Both the position numbers and the translations under genes were made by a program. The notes beneath the pieces were generated by a model. That model was not told the origin of the DNA. It saw nothing but the letters and a program-made list of their open reading frames with translations, and ran no database searches. A DNA stretch of 64,000 bases from Leptospiraceae bacterium. Lineage in GTDB: Bacteria > Spirochaetota > Leptospiria > Leptospirales > Leptospiraceae. Positions within the stretch are counted from its first letter, which is position 1, and the number at the start of each line of letters is the position of its first letter. Shown here one piece after another: positions 1 through 9,900 of this stretch. Where the stretch lies: NCBI GenBank assembly GCA_024233875.1, contig JACKPB010000015.1, forward strand, positions 1 to 64,000. The letters are read 5' to 3'.

Positions 1-294
1 GTAATTGCAGGTGTAATCGGAGAAAAGAAATTTACTTACGACATTTGGGGGGATGCGGTCAATACTGCGAGTAGATTAGAATCAAGCGGTGTAGCAGGAC
101 AAATCAATATTTCTCAATCTGTTTTTGAAAGAGTACATCCTTTTTTTATTTGCGAATACCGGGGTAAAATTCCGGCAAAAAATAAAGGGGATTTTGATAT
201 GTATTTCTTAAAGCGAATACTTCCTGAATTTTCACTGGATGAAGATGGAACTATTCCGAATGAAAGATTTTGGGAAGAATCCAGAAAGCAATAG
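1..294 (+). CDS. Class III adenylate/guanylate cyclase, C-terminal end (partial)
   Basis: The gene enters from the left edge and is open in frame 1 to a TAG at 292-294, giving 97 residues. The visible part holds the motif YDIWGDAVNTASRLES, which is the class III nucleotide cyclase signature containing the conserved Asn and Arg of the catalytic site. It is followed by the usual end of the fold and a short tail. Such enzymes make cAMP (or cGMP) from ATP (or GTP) in the cytoplasm, and in spirochaetes they are often fused to sensor domains, which would lie outside this window. The motif identifies the family firmly, but the substrate cannot be told. Confidence 0.88.
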   Translation, partial: VIAGVIGEKKFTYDIWGDAVNTASRLESSGVAGQINISQSVFERVHPFFICEYRGKIPAKNKGDFDMYFLKRILPEFSLDEDGTIPNERFWEESRKQ

Positions 295-317
295 TTGTTT
301 TGCAATACAGAAAAAAC

Positions 318-347
318 CTTTCCCCTATTCTTCTGAATAGGGGAAAG
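318..347. terminator. Perfect 13-bp hairpin after the cyclase gene
   Basis: CTTTCCCCTATTC at 318-330 and its exact complement at 335-347 enclose a TTCT loop, 24 bp after the cyclase stop codon. The T-tract is on the minus-strand side (AAAAAA at 311-316 on plus), so it would work best for transcripts arriving from the right. It may still end the plus-strand message. Confidence 0.5.
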
Positions 348-520
348 TCGGGCTCTCACTCCGGTCAAGTTTTTTAATGAAAATAAATTTAAGTCTTTAT
401 TAAGTTACTCATGGTGCAATAGGGCATGATCACCTTCTGGGAAGAGTCATGGTTCGACTAATCTCCCCATGACAATTTACCGGATGGAATGAATGTTTTT
501 ATTTTTGAGTTGATAATACT

Positions 521-712
521 AACTCATCTTACGCATTTTTTTTCTTCTAAACATTTTTTAATTTTTCTATATATAATCATATTTTACTAATAGATCAATA
601 ATAATAGGGGTTTGGGGACGATGAGCCCTTGGTTGGTGAGCCGGGTCGAACCATTACCGAAAGGCTCCCTTTCATTATCCTCATCTAAAGCACGAAGTGC
701 GTAAGGTGAGTT
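521..712 (-). repeat. Interspersed repeat family A, copy 1
   Basis: The copy begins AACTCATCTTACGCA and ends TGCGTAAGGTGAGTT, an imperfect inverted pair. The core is AT-rich (a TTTACTAATAGATCAATAAT stretch) followed by a GC-rich part with GGTTTGGGGACGATGAGCCC. The same architecture recurs at 10474, 14254, 14829, 29010, 31432, 35874, 46658 and 62889, so this is a small non-coding mobile-type repeat. It is the longest uninterrupted copy, at 192 bp. It lies 125 bp upstream of the Ig-repeat lipoprotein and could carry its promoter. Confidence 0.75.
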
Positions 713-837
713 AATAATAATTATTCTACTTATTTTCCAGGATAAGCTCAGAATCGATTTTTATTTTCTTTTCAGATGAAAAATAATCTTGATTTATTTT
801 TTGTTTTGAATGATAGTTTTGCTGGAAGGAATGGAAA

Positions 838-2928
838 ATGATGTTTTTAGAACAAATACCATCAGTTAAGGTTCTAAGAAATTTAATTTTCTTTTCATTA
901 TTTCTCTTTCTAAATTTCTATTCTTGCAATGTCACTCTAGATAGATCTAATATTCCTCTCATTAACTTAATTAATTTTTCATCAAAATCAACCACCATAT
1001 CCATTTTATACGAAAACAGTCCTTACGTTTTTACCGTTAATCTTCCCATTGAAAAAGTTACTCCCGTGGTAACAGGAAGCATCTCTAATTGTAGTGTTAG
1101 TCCAGATATTCCCAGTGGAATAGTTTTGAATTCGAGTGATTGTTCAATATCTGGTACACCTACCACTCTTTCTTCCTATGCACTTTATTCCATTACTGCG
1201 AGTAATAGTAACAAGACTAAAACTGTTGAAATCGGTATTACAATTTCAGAATCAGGTCCAACTGCACTTACCTATTCCTCATCCAGTTATACTTTTACAA
1301 AGAATGTTTTGATTACAACAATCACCCCAACATATACAGGAACTATAACTAGTTGCACATCAAACCCTACACTTCCTTCAGGACTCACATTAAATTCTTC
1401 TAATTGTAGTATTTCAGGAACTCCCACAGTTGCATCATCTGCAACTTACACAATTTCTGCATCCAACCAATATGGATCGACTAGTTCTACAATTCAGATA
1501 TCTGTTAATGATTCTCCACCGTCCGGATTGAGTTATTCAGGTTCTCCTTATTCATATACAAATGGAGTTACCATCACAGCACTAAACCCTTCGATTACTG
1601 GAACCGCTACCGCATATGCAGTATCACCTGCTTTTCCAACAGGAATTTCAATCAACTCTACAACCGGAGTTATATCAGGGACACCTTCAGTAGCTTCATC
1701 TACAACTACTTATACTATCACAGCATCAAATTCTGGAGGTAGTACTTCGACTACCATTGATATTACAGTGAATGATACCGCACCTTCCGGATTGAGTTAT
1801 TCTGGAAATCCCTTCACGTTTACAAAAGGAACAACGATAACATCCGTCTCACCAACAGTAACCGGAACACCAACTAGCTATTCTGTTTCCCCTGCATTAC
1901 CGTCAGGACTTGCTATAAACACAACAAGTGGAGTCTTTTCCGGAACACCTTCTGTTCTCGCTACCAGTTCTAATTATACAGTTACAGCTACGAACACTGG
2001 AGGAAATACAACATTCACTTTAACGATCACTGTTAACGACGTTGCTCCATCCTCACTAAGTTATTCAGGAAATCCATTTACCTTTACAAACGGTACTACG
2101 ATCACTTCTGTCTCTCCCACTGTTACAGGCAATCCAACTTCTTATTCTATTGCACCATCCTTACCCGCTGGACTTTCATTAAATACTACCACAGGTGTTC
2201 TTTCCGGAACACCTTCTGTGACTAGTACTGCAACAAACTATACAGTTACAGCTACAAATACAGGAGGCAGCACAACCTTTACTATGAATATCACTGTGAA
2301 CATTCCAGCACCAAATGGATTTAGTTATTCAGGTACTCCCTATAGATTTACACTCTCATCTGCCATTCCTTCTCTCAGTCCAATAATTACTGGATCTGTT
2401 ACTTCCTATGGTGTTTCCCCTAGTTTACCTTCCGGGCTTTCACTCAACACTTCTACGGGTGTGATTTCAGGCACACCGTCTTCTATTTCTGGAGCATCCG
2501 ATTATACCATTACAGCTACAAATGTTAGTGGAAGTACAACAGCCACTATTAATATGACAGTTATTAATTCCTTAACTGAATGTAGTAGTTACGCAACCCT
2601 GGCAGGTGATGATCGATCTACCACAGTCACGGGCACTGTTCTCTGTGACATAAGTCTTGCTCTAAATTGGTATCGATTTACAGGTACTTTTGTAGTAATG
2701 CCAACAACAGCTCCAACAGATTATTATTGTAACACACATGCAACAGGATATATGAACTTTTCACATCCAGCAAATTCAGGAACAAGTTTTACAGGACCAG
2801 TTTGTTTCAATTGGAGTGGAAATAGTTGTTATCTAACAACCACAATAAATGTATCAAATTGCGGGGGATTTTATGTTTATAAATTGCCTGCTTCGCCCGG
2901 TTGTGATCTTCGCTATTGTACGAATTAA
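838..2928 (+). CDS. Ig-repeat (He_PIG) lipoprotein with a D8C-like eight-cysteine C-terminal domain
   Basis: This 696-residue protein starts with a signal peptide ending in FYSC, a spirochaete-type lipobox, so it should be lipid-anchored in the envelope. Residues of about 60 to 570 form six repeats of 80-85 residues. Each begins like LSYSGNPFTFTNG and carries SPALPSGL and GVISGTPS, the hallmarks of the putative-Ig (He_PIG) family of surface adhesion modules. The C-terminus, about residues 582-694, differs. It reads WYRFTG at 611, then MPT, NTHATG, HP, VCFNWSG, FYVYKLP and LRYC, with exactly eight cysteines at 582, 603, 631, 656, 664, 675, 689 and 694. From memory, this order matches the D8C domain of animal uromodulin, GP2 and OIT3. 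A GGAAGGA ribosome site at 824-830 supports ATG 838 or 841. It probably acts in ligand binding or adhesion at the cell surface; the ligand is unknown. Confidence 0.85.
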   Translation: MMFLEQIPSVKVLRNLIFFSLFLFLNFYSCNVTLDRSNIPLINLINFSSKSTTISILYENSPYVFTVNLPIEKVTPVVTGSISNCSVSPDIPSGIVLNSSDCSISGTPTTLSSYALYSITASNSNKTKTVEIGITISESGPTALTYSSSSYTFTKNVLITTITPTYTGTITSCTSNPTLPSGLTLNSSNCSISGTPTVASSATYTISASNQYGSTSSTIQISVNDSPPSGLSYSGSPYSYTNGVTITALNPSITGTATAYAVSPAFPTGISINSTTGVISGTPSVASSTTTYTITASNSGGSTSTTIDITVNDTAPSGLSYSGNPFTFTKGTTITSVSPTVTGTPTSYSVSPALPSGLAINTTSGVFSGTPSVLATSSNYTVTATNTGGNTTFTLTITVNDVAPSSLSYSGNPFTFTNGTTITSVSPTVTGNPTSYSIAPSLPAGLSLNTTTGVLSGTPSVTSTATNYTVTATNTGGSTTFTMNITVNIPAPNGFSYSGTPYRFTLSSAIPSLSPIITGSVTSYGVSPSLPSGLSLNTSTGVISGTPSSISGASDYTITATNVSGSTTATINMTVINSLTECSSYATLAGDDRSTTVTGTVLCDISLALNWYRFTGTFVVMPTTAPTDYYCNTHATGYMNFSHPANSGTSFTGPVCFNWSGNSCYLTTTINVSNCGGFYVYKLPASPGCDLRYCTN

Positions 2929-2942
2929 TCGTTTTCCATTTC

Positions 2943-2959
2943 CCAGATTTCTAATCTGG
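2943..2959 (+). terminator. Short hairpin after the Ig-repeat lipoprotein
   Basis: CCAGATT and AATCTGG pair around a TCT loop 14 bp past the stop codon. There is no T-tract after it, so termination is only a guess from position. Confidence 0.3.
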
Positions 2960-3083
2960 ATAATTGCAATATTTATCAAAAGACCTGGATGAACAAACCT
3001 GCTAGCGGCTTTGGACTGTCATCCAATCGCCCAGAAATTGAGATCCTTTAACTTTCTTTAGAATTTAAGAGGTAATCGCAAAT

Positions 3084-3337
3084 TTAACCCCATCCAATAA
3101 TTGATTTAAAAAGAGTTTCTGCTTCATCTAGAGTATTGCAGCTTTGCAATTTTGAAAAAACTCTTCGCATGCAGTCTGTGGATTCAAAGCATTAGCTTTA
3201 AAAGTCTGAAGGATCGAGAGATACAAAGCAGAAGCTTCTGCACCCTTAGGATTTTATGCAAATATCCAATTTTTTCTTTACAATACAAATTATCTTATGG
3301 CATTCTCTACAAGGTTAGCGACAGTGTTATCAATATA
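3084..3337 (-). pseudogene. IS66-family transposase (TnpC) C-terminal remnant
   Basis: Read on the minus strand, the stretch gives YIDNTVANLVENAIR, stop, then RKNWIFA, stop, NPKGAEASALYLSILQT and ANALNPQ. After a frameshift it continues CNTLDEAETLFKS with GWG and a stop. This is the order seen at the C-terminus of IS66 transposases (IDN..AENAIRPFV.GRKNW.F..SPKGA.AS). In-frame stops at several positions and at least one frameshift show decay. The terminal part closely resembles another remnant at 29323-29453 on the plus strand, so a common IS66 element once spread here. It is joined at its upstream end to repeat family B. Confidence 0.75.
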
Positions 3338-3433
3338 TACCGGTTTTCCTAAATACTTGAGTATTTCTTATTAAGGTATGTAGTCATTTTATATCTGATT
3401 TCTATATGAATGTGTAAACCTTTTGGAAATGAC
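3338..3433. repeat. Interspersed repeat family B, copy 1 (flanked by TATA)
   Basis: This 96-bp sequence starts TACCGGTTTTC, contains AAGGTATGTAGTCATTTTAT and ends GGAAATGAC, with TATA on both sides (3334-3337 and 3434-3437). Related copies lie at 20668 and 29127. The copy at 29127 shows the same borders and the same TATA duplication inside another repeat, which supports these ends. Confidence 0.7.
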
Positions 3434-3488
3434 TATAAGATAAGAGAACAAGACGAGAAAGTAGAAGATAGCAGAATTGATTTCCCGG

Positions 3489-3520
3489 AAAAAACCCCTC
3501 ACCAAGAAGAGGGGGTTTTT
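3489..3520 (-). terminator. Rho-independent terminator of the nSTAND-ankyrin operon
   Basis: AAAAAACCCCTC at 3489-3500 pairs with GAGGGGGTTTTT at 3509-3520. On the minus strand this is a GC stem followed by a run of T, about 107 bp beyond the stop of the ankyrin gene at 3627. The T-runs on both sides make it potentially bidirectional. Confidence 0.8.
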
Positions 3521-3626
3521 GGAGTGGAAATCAATTCCGTTAGAAGTAATATAAGAAATAACTATTATAGTATCTGTCAGATCTAGTCTTGACTTATACA
3601 TAGGAAAGGAGTCGAGATCTATTTCC

Positions 3627-5309
3627 TCACTTCTCCAACAATTCCCGAATCTTCTTTCCATTTTCACTATCCTTCACAAAGTCGATCGCCCGCTTTCCCT
3701 CCTTGTTGGAAGAGTTCTTATCTGCCCCTTTTTGGAGAAGAAATTCCACCATCTTTGGATTGTCTTTTTCTACGGCAAGGATGAGGGCTGTATATCCCGA
3801 CTGCTGGTAGGTCCAGAAGGAAAAGGGTTTGGGAGATGGGATGAGCCTTTTCTGATTCTTGAGAATATATTCAATAGTTTGAGTATCTCCTTTCTCTACC
3901 AATCCCAAGATCTCTCCCCCGTGGATGGTTCCGCCTGATTTTTCTAATAAGTCTGTCATCATCGATTTTCCGTTTGATACAAAACCAATTCCTAGGCCTT
4001 TGCAGTGGTAGGGGATTTTTTTTGATTTATTATCATAACTACTTGATTTGATAAAAATTAAAAAATGACAATTTAACTTTCGATTTAATTCTTTTTTTAT
4101 CTCTTTTTGAGTATGTTTCTTGGAATCTAGAACCATTTGGACAAAGGGAAAATGACCCTTCGAGATAGCAGTATCCAAATAGCTCCATTTGGTAATATTG
4201 GTGTGGCTTAGGTCGGATTGTTTTGCGTAAAATAGTTTTAGGATCTCTGGATGTGGTTGGGAGAGACTCAATTGTAGATTTGAATCAAAGTTTAGATTGG
4301 GTTCCGATTCCAGTTTGTACTTTTGGAGGTACTTGTTTTGAAGTAGGAACTTGATTTCTTCGAGTTTGGATTTCTGGATGGCTTTTTGGAGAATCGTGTC
4401 TCCTAATTCATCTTTCTCCCCGAGATCCAATTTCCTTTGGATTCCTATTTTCCAAAGGCTTCGATCTACAACTTGGTGGAAAAGATAGATTTTCTTTTCA
4501 GGATCATTGAAATTAGCTCCCTTTTCGATAAGTAGCTTAGTTAAATCCAGATAACCATTAGAGGATGCATAATGAAGAGGTGTATATTTATTATCATTTT
4601 TTTCATTGATATTCGCTCCCTTTTCGATCAGTAGCTTAGCTAAATCCAGATGACCCTTTTCGAATGCATAATGAAGAGGAGTATATTTATTATAACCTTT
4701 TTCATTGATATTAGCTCCCTTTTCGATCAGTAGCTTAGCTAAATCCAGATGACCATTTGAGGATGCATTATGAAGAGGTGTATTGTAATAATTATTTTTT
4801 TCATTGATATTAGCTCCCTTTTCGATCAGTAGCTTAGCTAAATCCAGATGACCCTTTTCGGATGCATAAAGAAGAGGTGTATCGTAATAATTATTTTTTT
4901 CATTGATATTAGCTCCCTTTTCGATCAGTAGCTTAGCTAAATCCAGATGACCATTACTGAATGCATAATGAAGAAGTGTATAGTAATAATTATCTTTTTC
5001 ATTGATATTAGCTCCCTTTTCGATCAGTAGCTTAGCTAAATCCAAATTACCATTTAAGGATGCATAATGAAGAGGTGTATAGTTATAATTATTTTTTTCA
5101 TCGATATTAGTTCCCTTTTCGATCAGTAGCTTAGCTAAATCCAGATTACTATTTGATGCAAGAAATAGTATTATATTTTTTATTGATATTTTGATCAGTC
5201 TAGCTAACAGATTACTATTTAAGGATGCATAAAGAAGAGGTGTATCGTTATTATTATTTTTTTCATTGATATTAGCTCCCTTTTCGATCAGTAGCTTAGC
5301 TAAATCCAA
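3627..5309 (-). CDS. Ankyrin-repeat protein, C-terminal part (split from 5436-6911)
   Basis: The reading frame gives up to 560 residues. The first half is near-identical 33-residue ankyrin repeats of the type TPLHYASSNGHLDLAKLLIEKGANINEK. After about residue 280 the repeats become diverse (LGDTILQKAIQKSKLEEIKFLL, YTALILAVEKDNPKMVEFLLQKGAD) and the protein ends NGKKIRELLEK. There is no own start signal or signal peptide at its nominal beginning, which falls inside a repeat. It is therefore best read as the downstream part of the secreted ankyrin protein that starts at 6911, separated by the damaged stretch at 5310-5435. Ankyrin arrays bind other proteins; the partner is unknown. A strong terminator follows at 3489-3520. 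Confidence 0.8.
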   Translation of the reverse strand: MDLAKLLIEKGANINEKNNNNDTPLLYASLNSNLLARLIKISIKNIILFLASNSNLDLAKLLIEKGTNIDEKNNYNYTPLHYASLNGNLDLAKLLIEKGANINEKDNYYYTLLHYAFSNGHLDLAKLLIEKGANINEKNNYYDTPLLYASEKGHLDLAKLLIEKGANINEKNNYYNTPLHNASSNGHLDLAKLLIEKGANINEKGYNKYTPLHYAFEKGHLDLAKLLIEKGANINEKNDNKYTPLHYASSNGYLDLTKLLIEKGANFNDPEKKIYLFHQVVDRSLWKIGIQRKLDLGEKDELGDTILQKAIQKSKLEEIKFLLQNKYLQKYKLESEPNLNFDSNLQLSLSQPHPEILKLFYAKQSDLSHTNITKWSYLDTAISKGHFPFVQMVLDSKKHTQKEIKKELNRKLNCHFLIFIKSSSYDNKSKKIPYHCKGLGIGFVSNGKSMMTDLLEKSGGTIHGGEILGLVEKGDTQTIEYILKNQKRLIPSPKPFSFWTYQQSGYTALILAVEKDNPKMVEFLLQKGADKNSSNKEGKRAIDFVKDSENGKKIRELLEK

Positions 5310-6640
5310 ATGACCATTTAAGGATGCAGATGGTAATTATTATCACTTTTCATTGATATAGCTTCGATAGTACAACAGATGATGAGAAATGAAGAGGTGT
5401 TATCCATTGATATAGTTTTCGATCGTAGTTAACAATTACCATTTAGGATGCATAGAAGAGGTATAGTTAAATATTTTTTCATTGATATTAGCTCCCTTTT
5501 CGATCAGTAGCTTAGCTAAATCCAAATGACCATTTAAGGATGCAGAATGAAGAGGTGTAGAATTATTATCACCTTTTTCATTGATATTAGCTCCCTTTTC
5601 GATAAGTAGTATAGCTAAATCCAGATGACCCTTTTCGGATGCAAAATGAAGAGGTGTAGAATTATTATCACCTTTTTCATTGATATTAGCTCCCTTTTCG
5701 ATCAGTAGCTTAGCTAAATCCAGATTACCATTTGAGGATGCATAATGAAGAGGTGTATAGTTACCAATATTTTTTTCATTGATATTAGCTCCCTTTTCGA
5801 TCAGTAGCTTAGCTAAATCCAAATGACCATTTAAGGATGCAGAATGAAGAGGTGTAGAATTATTATCACCTTTTTCATTGATATTAGCTCCCTTTTCGAT
5901 CAGTAGCTTAGCTAAATCCAGATGACCCTTTTCGGATGCATAATGAAGAGGTGTATAGTTACCAATATTTTTTTCATTGATATTAGCTCCCTTTTCGATC
6001 AGTAGCTTAGCTAAATCCAGATGACCCTTTTCGGATACATAATGAAGAGGTGTAGAATTCTTATCACCTTTTTCATTGATATTAGCTCCCTTTTCGATCA
6101 GTAGCTTAGCTAAATCCAGATGACCATTTAAGGATGCATAATGAAGAGGTGTATAGTTACCAATATTTTTTTCATTGATATTAGCTCCCTTTTCGATCAG
6201 TAGCTTAGCTAAATCCAGATGACGATTTAAGGATGCATAATGAAGAGGTGTAGAATTATTATCACCTTTTTCATTGATATTAGCTCCCTTTTCGATCAGT
6301 AGCTTAGCTAAATCCAAATGACCCTTTTCGAATGCATAACGAAGAGGTGTATCGTAATAATTATTTTTTTCATTGATATTAGCTCCCTTTTCGATCAGTA
6401 GCTTAGCTAAATCCAGATGACCCTTTTCGGATGCATAATGAAGAGGTGTATCGTAATAATTATTTTTTTCATTGATATTAGCTCCCTTTTCGATCAGTAG
6501 CTTAGCTAAATCCAGATGACCCTTTTCGGATGCATAATGAAGAGGTGTATCGTAATAATTATTTTTTTCATTGATATTAGCTCCCTTTTCGATCAGTAGC
6601 TTAGCTAAATCCAGATGACCCTTTTCGGATGCATAATGAA
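4520..6640 (-). repeat. 99-bp tandem array encoding near-identical ankyrin repeats
   Basis: The stretch holds about 20 head-to-tail 99-bp units with the core TCGATCAGTAGCTTAGCTAA (plus strand), each encoding one 33-residue ankyrin repeat. Variation is concentrated in the beta-hairpin tip (NNYYDT, GDNNST, NIGNYT and similar) and in the words EKGH, LNGH and SNGN. The low silent divergence between units suggests recent expansion or ongoing conversion. The array is interrupted by scrambled sequence at 5310-5435. Such identity is also a common cause of mis-assembly. Confidence 0.88.
5310..5435. other. Scrambled patch inside the ankyrin array
   Basis: Between two clean 99-bp units this stretch still shows recognisable words (TTCATTGATAT, CGAT, GAAGAGGTGT, ACCATTTAGGATGCAT). 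It has many small deletions, so the frame is lost and the two ankyrin reading frames are separated. About two units seem compressed into roughly 126 bp. Either a local low-quality consensus or a genuinely decayed unit would look like this. The density of short indels, with intact copies on both sides, makes a sequence error in a collapsed repeat the more likely reading. Confidence 0.7.
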
Positions 6641-6911
6641 GAGGTGTTTTGTTAAAATAATCTTTCACATTTATATTTGCAGCTTTTTCGATGAGTTTTT
6701 GAGTAGCTTTTGTATATCCTTTTTCGATAGCAAAGTGTAAGAAAGGTGTACCATTTAAATTTTTAGTATTGGGATTGACATAAGGGTTTTGGAGAAGTTG
6801 GAGAATCTCTTCTTCGGATTGTTGTTCTGAGAAAAGTTCATATTCTTTGGTATCCGCATAATGCATTTGAAAGGTAAATAAGATCAAAAAGATGAATATT
6901 TGAAATTTCAT
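5436..6911 (-). CDS. Secreted ankyrin-repeat protein, N-terminal part
   Basis: The best start is ATG at 6911, preceded by AGGAGAATTT, rather than an in-frame ATG eight codons further upstream at 6935 that overlaps the preceding gene. From 6911 the protein begins MKFQIFIFLILFTFQMHYADTK, a signal peptide, so it is exported. About 60 residues of leader follow, including two diverged ankyrin repeats (NGTPFLHFAIEKGYTKATQKL), then about twelve near-identical repeats with LLIEKGANINEK. The frame runs out at 5436, in the scrambled patch, and the real protein probably continues into 3627-5309 for a total near 1,100 residues. It begins 9 bp after the end of the upstream nSTAND fusion gene, so the two are very likely co-transcribed and functionally linked. 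Confidence 0.85.
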   Translation of the reverse strand: MKFQIFIFLILFTFQMHYADTKEYELFSEQQSEEEILQLLQNPYVNPNTKNLNGTPFLHFAIEKGYTKATQKLIEKAANINVKDYFNKTPLHYASEKGHLDLAKLLIEKGANINEKNNYYDTPLHYASEKGHLDLAKLLIEKGANINEKNNYYDTPLHYASEKGHLDLAKLLIEKGANINEKNNYYDTPLRYAFEKGHLDLAKLLIEKGANINEKGDNNSTPLHYASLNRHLDLAKLLIEKGANINEKNIGNYTPLHYASLNGHLDLAKLLIEKGANINEKGDKNSTPLHYVSEKGHLDLAKLLIEKGANINEKNIGNYTPLHYASEKGHLDLAKLLIEKGANINEKGDNNSTPLHSASLNGHLDLAKLLIEKGANINEKNIGNYTPLHYASSNGNLDLAKLLIEKGANINEKGDNNSTPLHFASEKGHLDLAILLIEKGANINEKGDNNSTPLHSASLNGHLDLAKLLIEKGANINEKIFNYTSSMHPKW

Positions 6912-6919
6912 AAATTCTC

Positions 6920-9900
6920 CTAGTTTTGGATGCACCGAAAGGGATAGGTTTTGTTTTCCTCTGGTTGGTTGATCTTTCCTTTCTCCAGATCAAAGATCTT
7001 TAGGTTTCCTTTGTGGGAGGCGATCCAGTAAAAACCTCTCGGTGTCCAGGTATCCAAGAGTCCGTTTTCGAGTGCTATCTTCATCTCTCCTTCCTTGGGG
7101 AGTCTCATTTTCCGTTTGATGCAATTGAGTTTCGCTGTTTTGAAATCAGTAGTGCCTATTGTTCGATCTGACCAGTTCATAGGATCTTTTGCTTTCTCCA
7201 TTTCTTCGGGTTTTAGGTTGAAAGATTTGGAAATGCTTTGGTAGACTTTTTGGTTTTCACTCAGTAGTTTTTGGCTATTTTGCTTGGCGGTTTCCGCTTC
7301 CTGTTTGGCGATCTCTGCTTTCTTTCGTTCTTCGATGGCATTTTGCTTTTCGATTTCAGCTTTTCGATTGGCTTCATCGGATTCGATTCTTTCTTTTTCC
7401 GCACGCTCTCTTTCCTGTTCAGCAATCTTGGTTTGCCGTTCTGCTTCTTCTTTTTCGCGTTGGGCGATTGCTTCAGCTTTCTTTGCTTCTTCTAAGGCTT
7501 TTTCAGCCTTTGCATGTTCTTCGGATGCACGGTAGTATTGTACCATACCAAATGTTCCAAATCCAAGGATGAGAATTAGTACCAGAAAGATTCCTGATCC
7601 AACTAAAATCTTTGTTCTACGTTCCCGAGAGATACTGATTTTTATGAATTGGATTTCCCTTTCTCCCAGATCTAGTCTTCTGGTATCCAACCATTCTTCA
7701 GCTATCTGAAGACTGCTTCCACGTAGAAGAAGGGAAGAATCCTTTTCTCTTTCCTTCCATTCCCGCTCGGATGCCCTCACTCTTTCTTGCCAAACTCGAA
7801 ATTCCCGATCGATTCCCATCCATTCTCTAAGTCGTTTCCATTCCCGAATGAGTGCCTCGTGCACCACCTCGATGGTTTCTTTCCCCGATTCGTTGACTCC
7901 CGTGGTGATGAGTCGGAGGCTTGTGAGCTTCTGGATGAAGGTTGTGGAGTCTTGGTTGGATACCGAACGTAGTACACTTTTGAGTTCTTCCAGAAGTGCG
8001 ATCCTTCGGGTGTCTTCAGTTCCCTGTCCCGGGCGAATGAGCTGTAGGAGTAGCTTTCGGAGCATTTCCTGTTCCTTAGAGGATAGGGAAGAATAGGTCT
8101 GGTCTGCGTAGGTGGCGAGTGCCCCTTTGACTTCACCGATTTCTTTGTAGGCAGAATAGGTGAGAACTCCTTCTTGGGCACGTTTGTAAAGTTCTTCGAG
8201 ACAAAATTCTAGGAGAGGCAAACTTCCTGTTTCTCTCGATATCTGGCTTAGGATGAGATCGGTGAGTCCTTCTTGGATTTCCAATCCTGCTACTTCGATG
8301 GGTTTTTCAATCGCACGTCTGAGTTCTTCCACACTCATAGGAGCTAAAGTATAAGAAAATCCTAATTTTCGATACTCTCCTGAGTCTCCTACGATCTTTC
8401 CAAATCCGGGTTCTTCCAGAAATCTAGCCCAAAAATCCGCACGAATGGTGAGTAGAAATCGAAATCGATCGGGATATTCTTTGCAGATTTCCAAGAGAGA
8501 AGAACCCAGATTTTCCCGATCTTCAGGTCGTTCGCAGAGAGTGAAGATTTCTTCGAATTGGTCACCGAGGAGTAGAACTATTCGGGTATCTTCTTCTAGA
8601 TAGGAACGCAGGCTATCGATGAGATCTTCCGATCTTCCCAGAGCTTTGGCGGCAGAATGGTAGGGTTTCGATCCGGGACGAAAGGTGAATACTTTCCAAT
8701 TTTTCTCCCTAAGGATGGGGAGAATACCTGCGTGTACTACAGAGGATTTCCCGCTTCCCGATGCACCGGACAAAGATACAAAGGGAGTTTTTTCTATTGT
8801 TTGGAGAATGGTTTCTACTATGGTTTCCCTTCCAAAGAAAAACTCCCGATCCTTTTCTGTGAAGTACGATAGCCCCATGAAAGGGGAACGATCGATCTTT
8901 TTGCGAAAAACTTTTTTGACTTTGAGATCGGAGAGATATTGGAAATAAAACTTTTCGAGAGAATCGAGTAGTCGTGAATGTAGAAAATCTTCGGACTGAA
9001 CATAGTCTTTTAGAAACAAGGCAAGCTGGATACCAAACCAGCGTTTGGCGACATTTTCTCCGGAAAATTTGCTATAAAACAATAAAAAACAGATCTGGGA
9101 ATAGAAAGCATCCCGAATGAGTTCTGTTGTATAGGAGGGCATGAGACCACTCTTGGCTTCTTTGAGAAAATCATAAAAACAGGATAGGTAGAAATTTGCA
9201 ATCAAACCAATTTTGGAATCTACTGAGGAATGCATCTTTCCTTCCAATCCAAAGGATTGGTGCAATACCTTTTTGAATTCTTCAAAATGGGTTTGGTAGT
9301 AGGTGGTAGACTCTTTACCCGATGGATCTGAATTCCTAGCCATATCCTCAAAGTAGTTTAGGATCATTTCGCAGAGGAGTCTTGTGAAATCCCAAAAGAG
9401 TGGAGTGAAACCTTCTTGTTTTTTGTGGATCATTTCTCCAAAGTCGATGATCTTACACTTCATCCCCAGTTCTGTTTCCCAAACCAGCAGATTCTCGGGA
9501 TTCAAATCACCATGGATGAAGGAAACCTGATGGTGGGTTCCTTTGTGCTGAAAAAAAGAACCCAATTCTCGAAAATCAGGAAGTTCCGGATCAAACTTTC
9601 GAACTTCTTCATAACCTTTCCTTACGGAATCAGATAATTTCTTTCCATAGACATCAGAAAAATTGAGTTCCTTTTTTCGAACACTCCCGTACATACCTTT
9701 CTTGAGTCCGTAGAAGACTTCTTTTTGGAGGAGCAGGGACAGTTCTTTGCCAAACCTTTCGCTTTCTTTTCTACCCGAGAAAACCTGTTTGGTCAAAAAA
9801 CCAGCAACCCCTTTCAGATCCCCTGCCGAAAGTGTTCCCACATCCTGATACAGTAGGATACCGAATCTTTCCTTTGCCCATTCAAACTCATCACCGGGTA

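Noticed and set aside
3152..3352. Plus-strand open frame of 66 codons
   Set aside because: It lies over the minus-strand IS66 remnant and repeat B, and has no ribosome site or recognisable sequence.
4520..6640. CRISPR array suggested by the regular repeats
   Set aside because: The 99-bp units are contiguous and in frame, encode ankyrin repeats and have no unique spacers.
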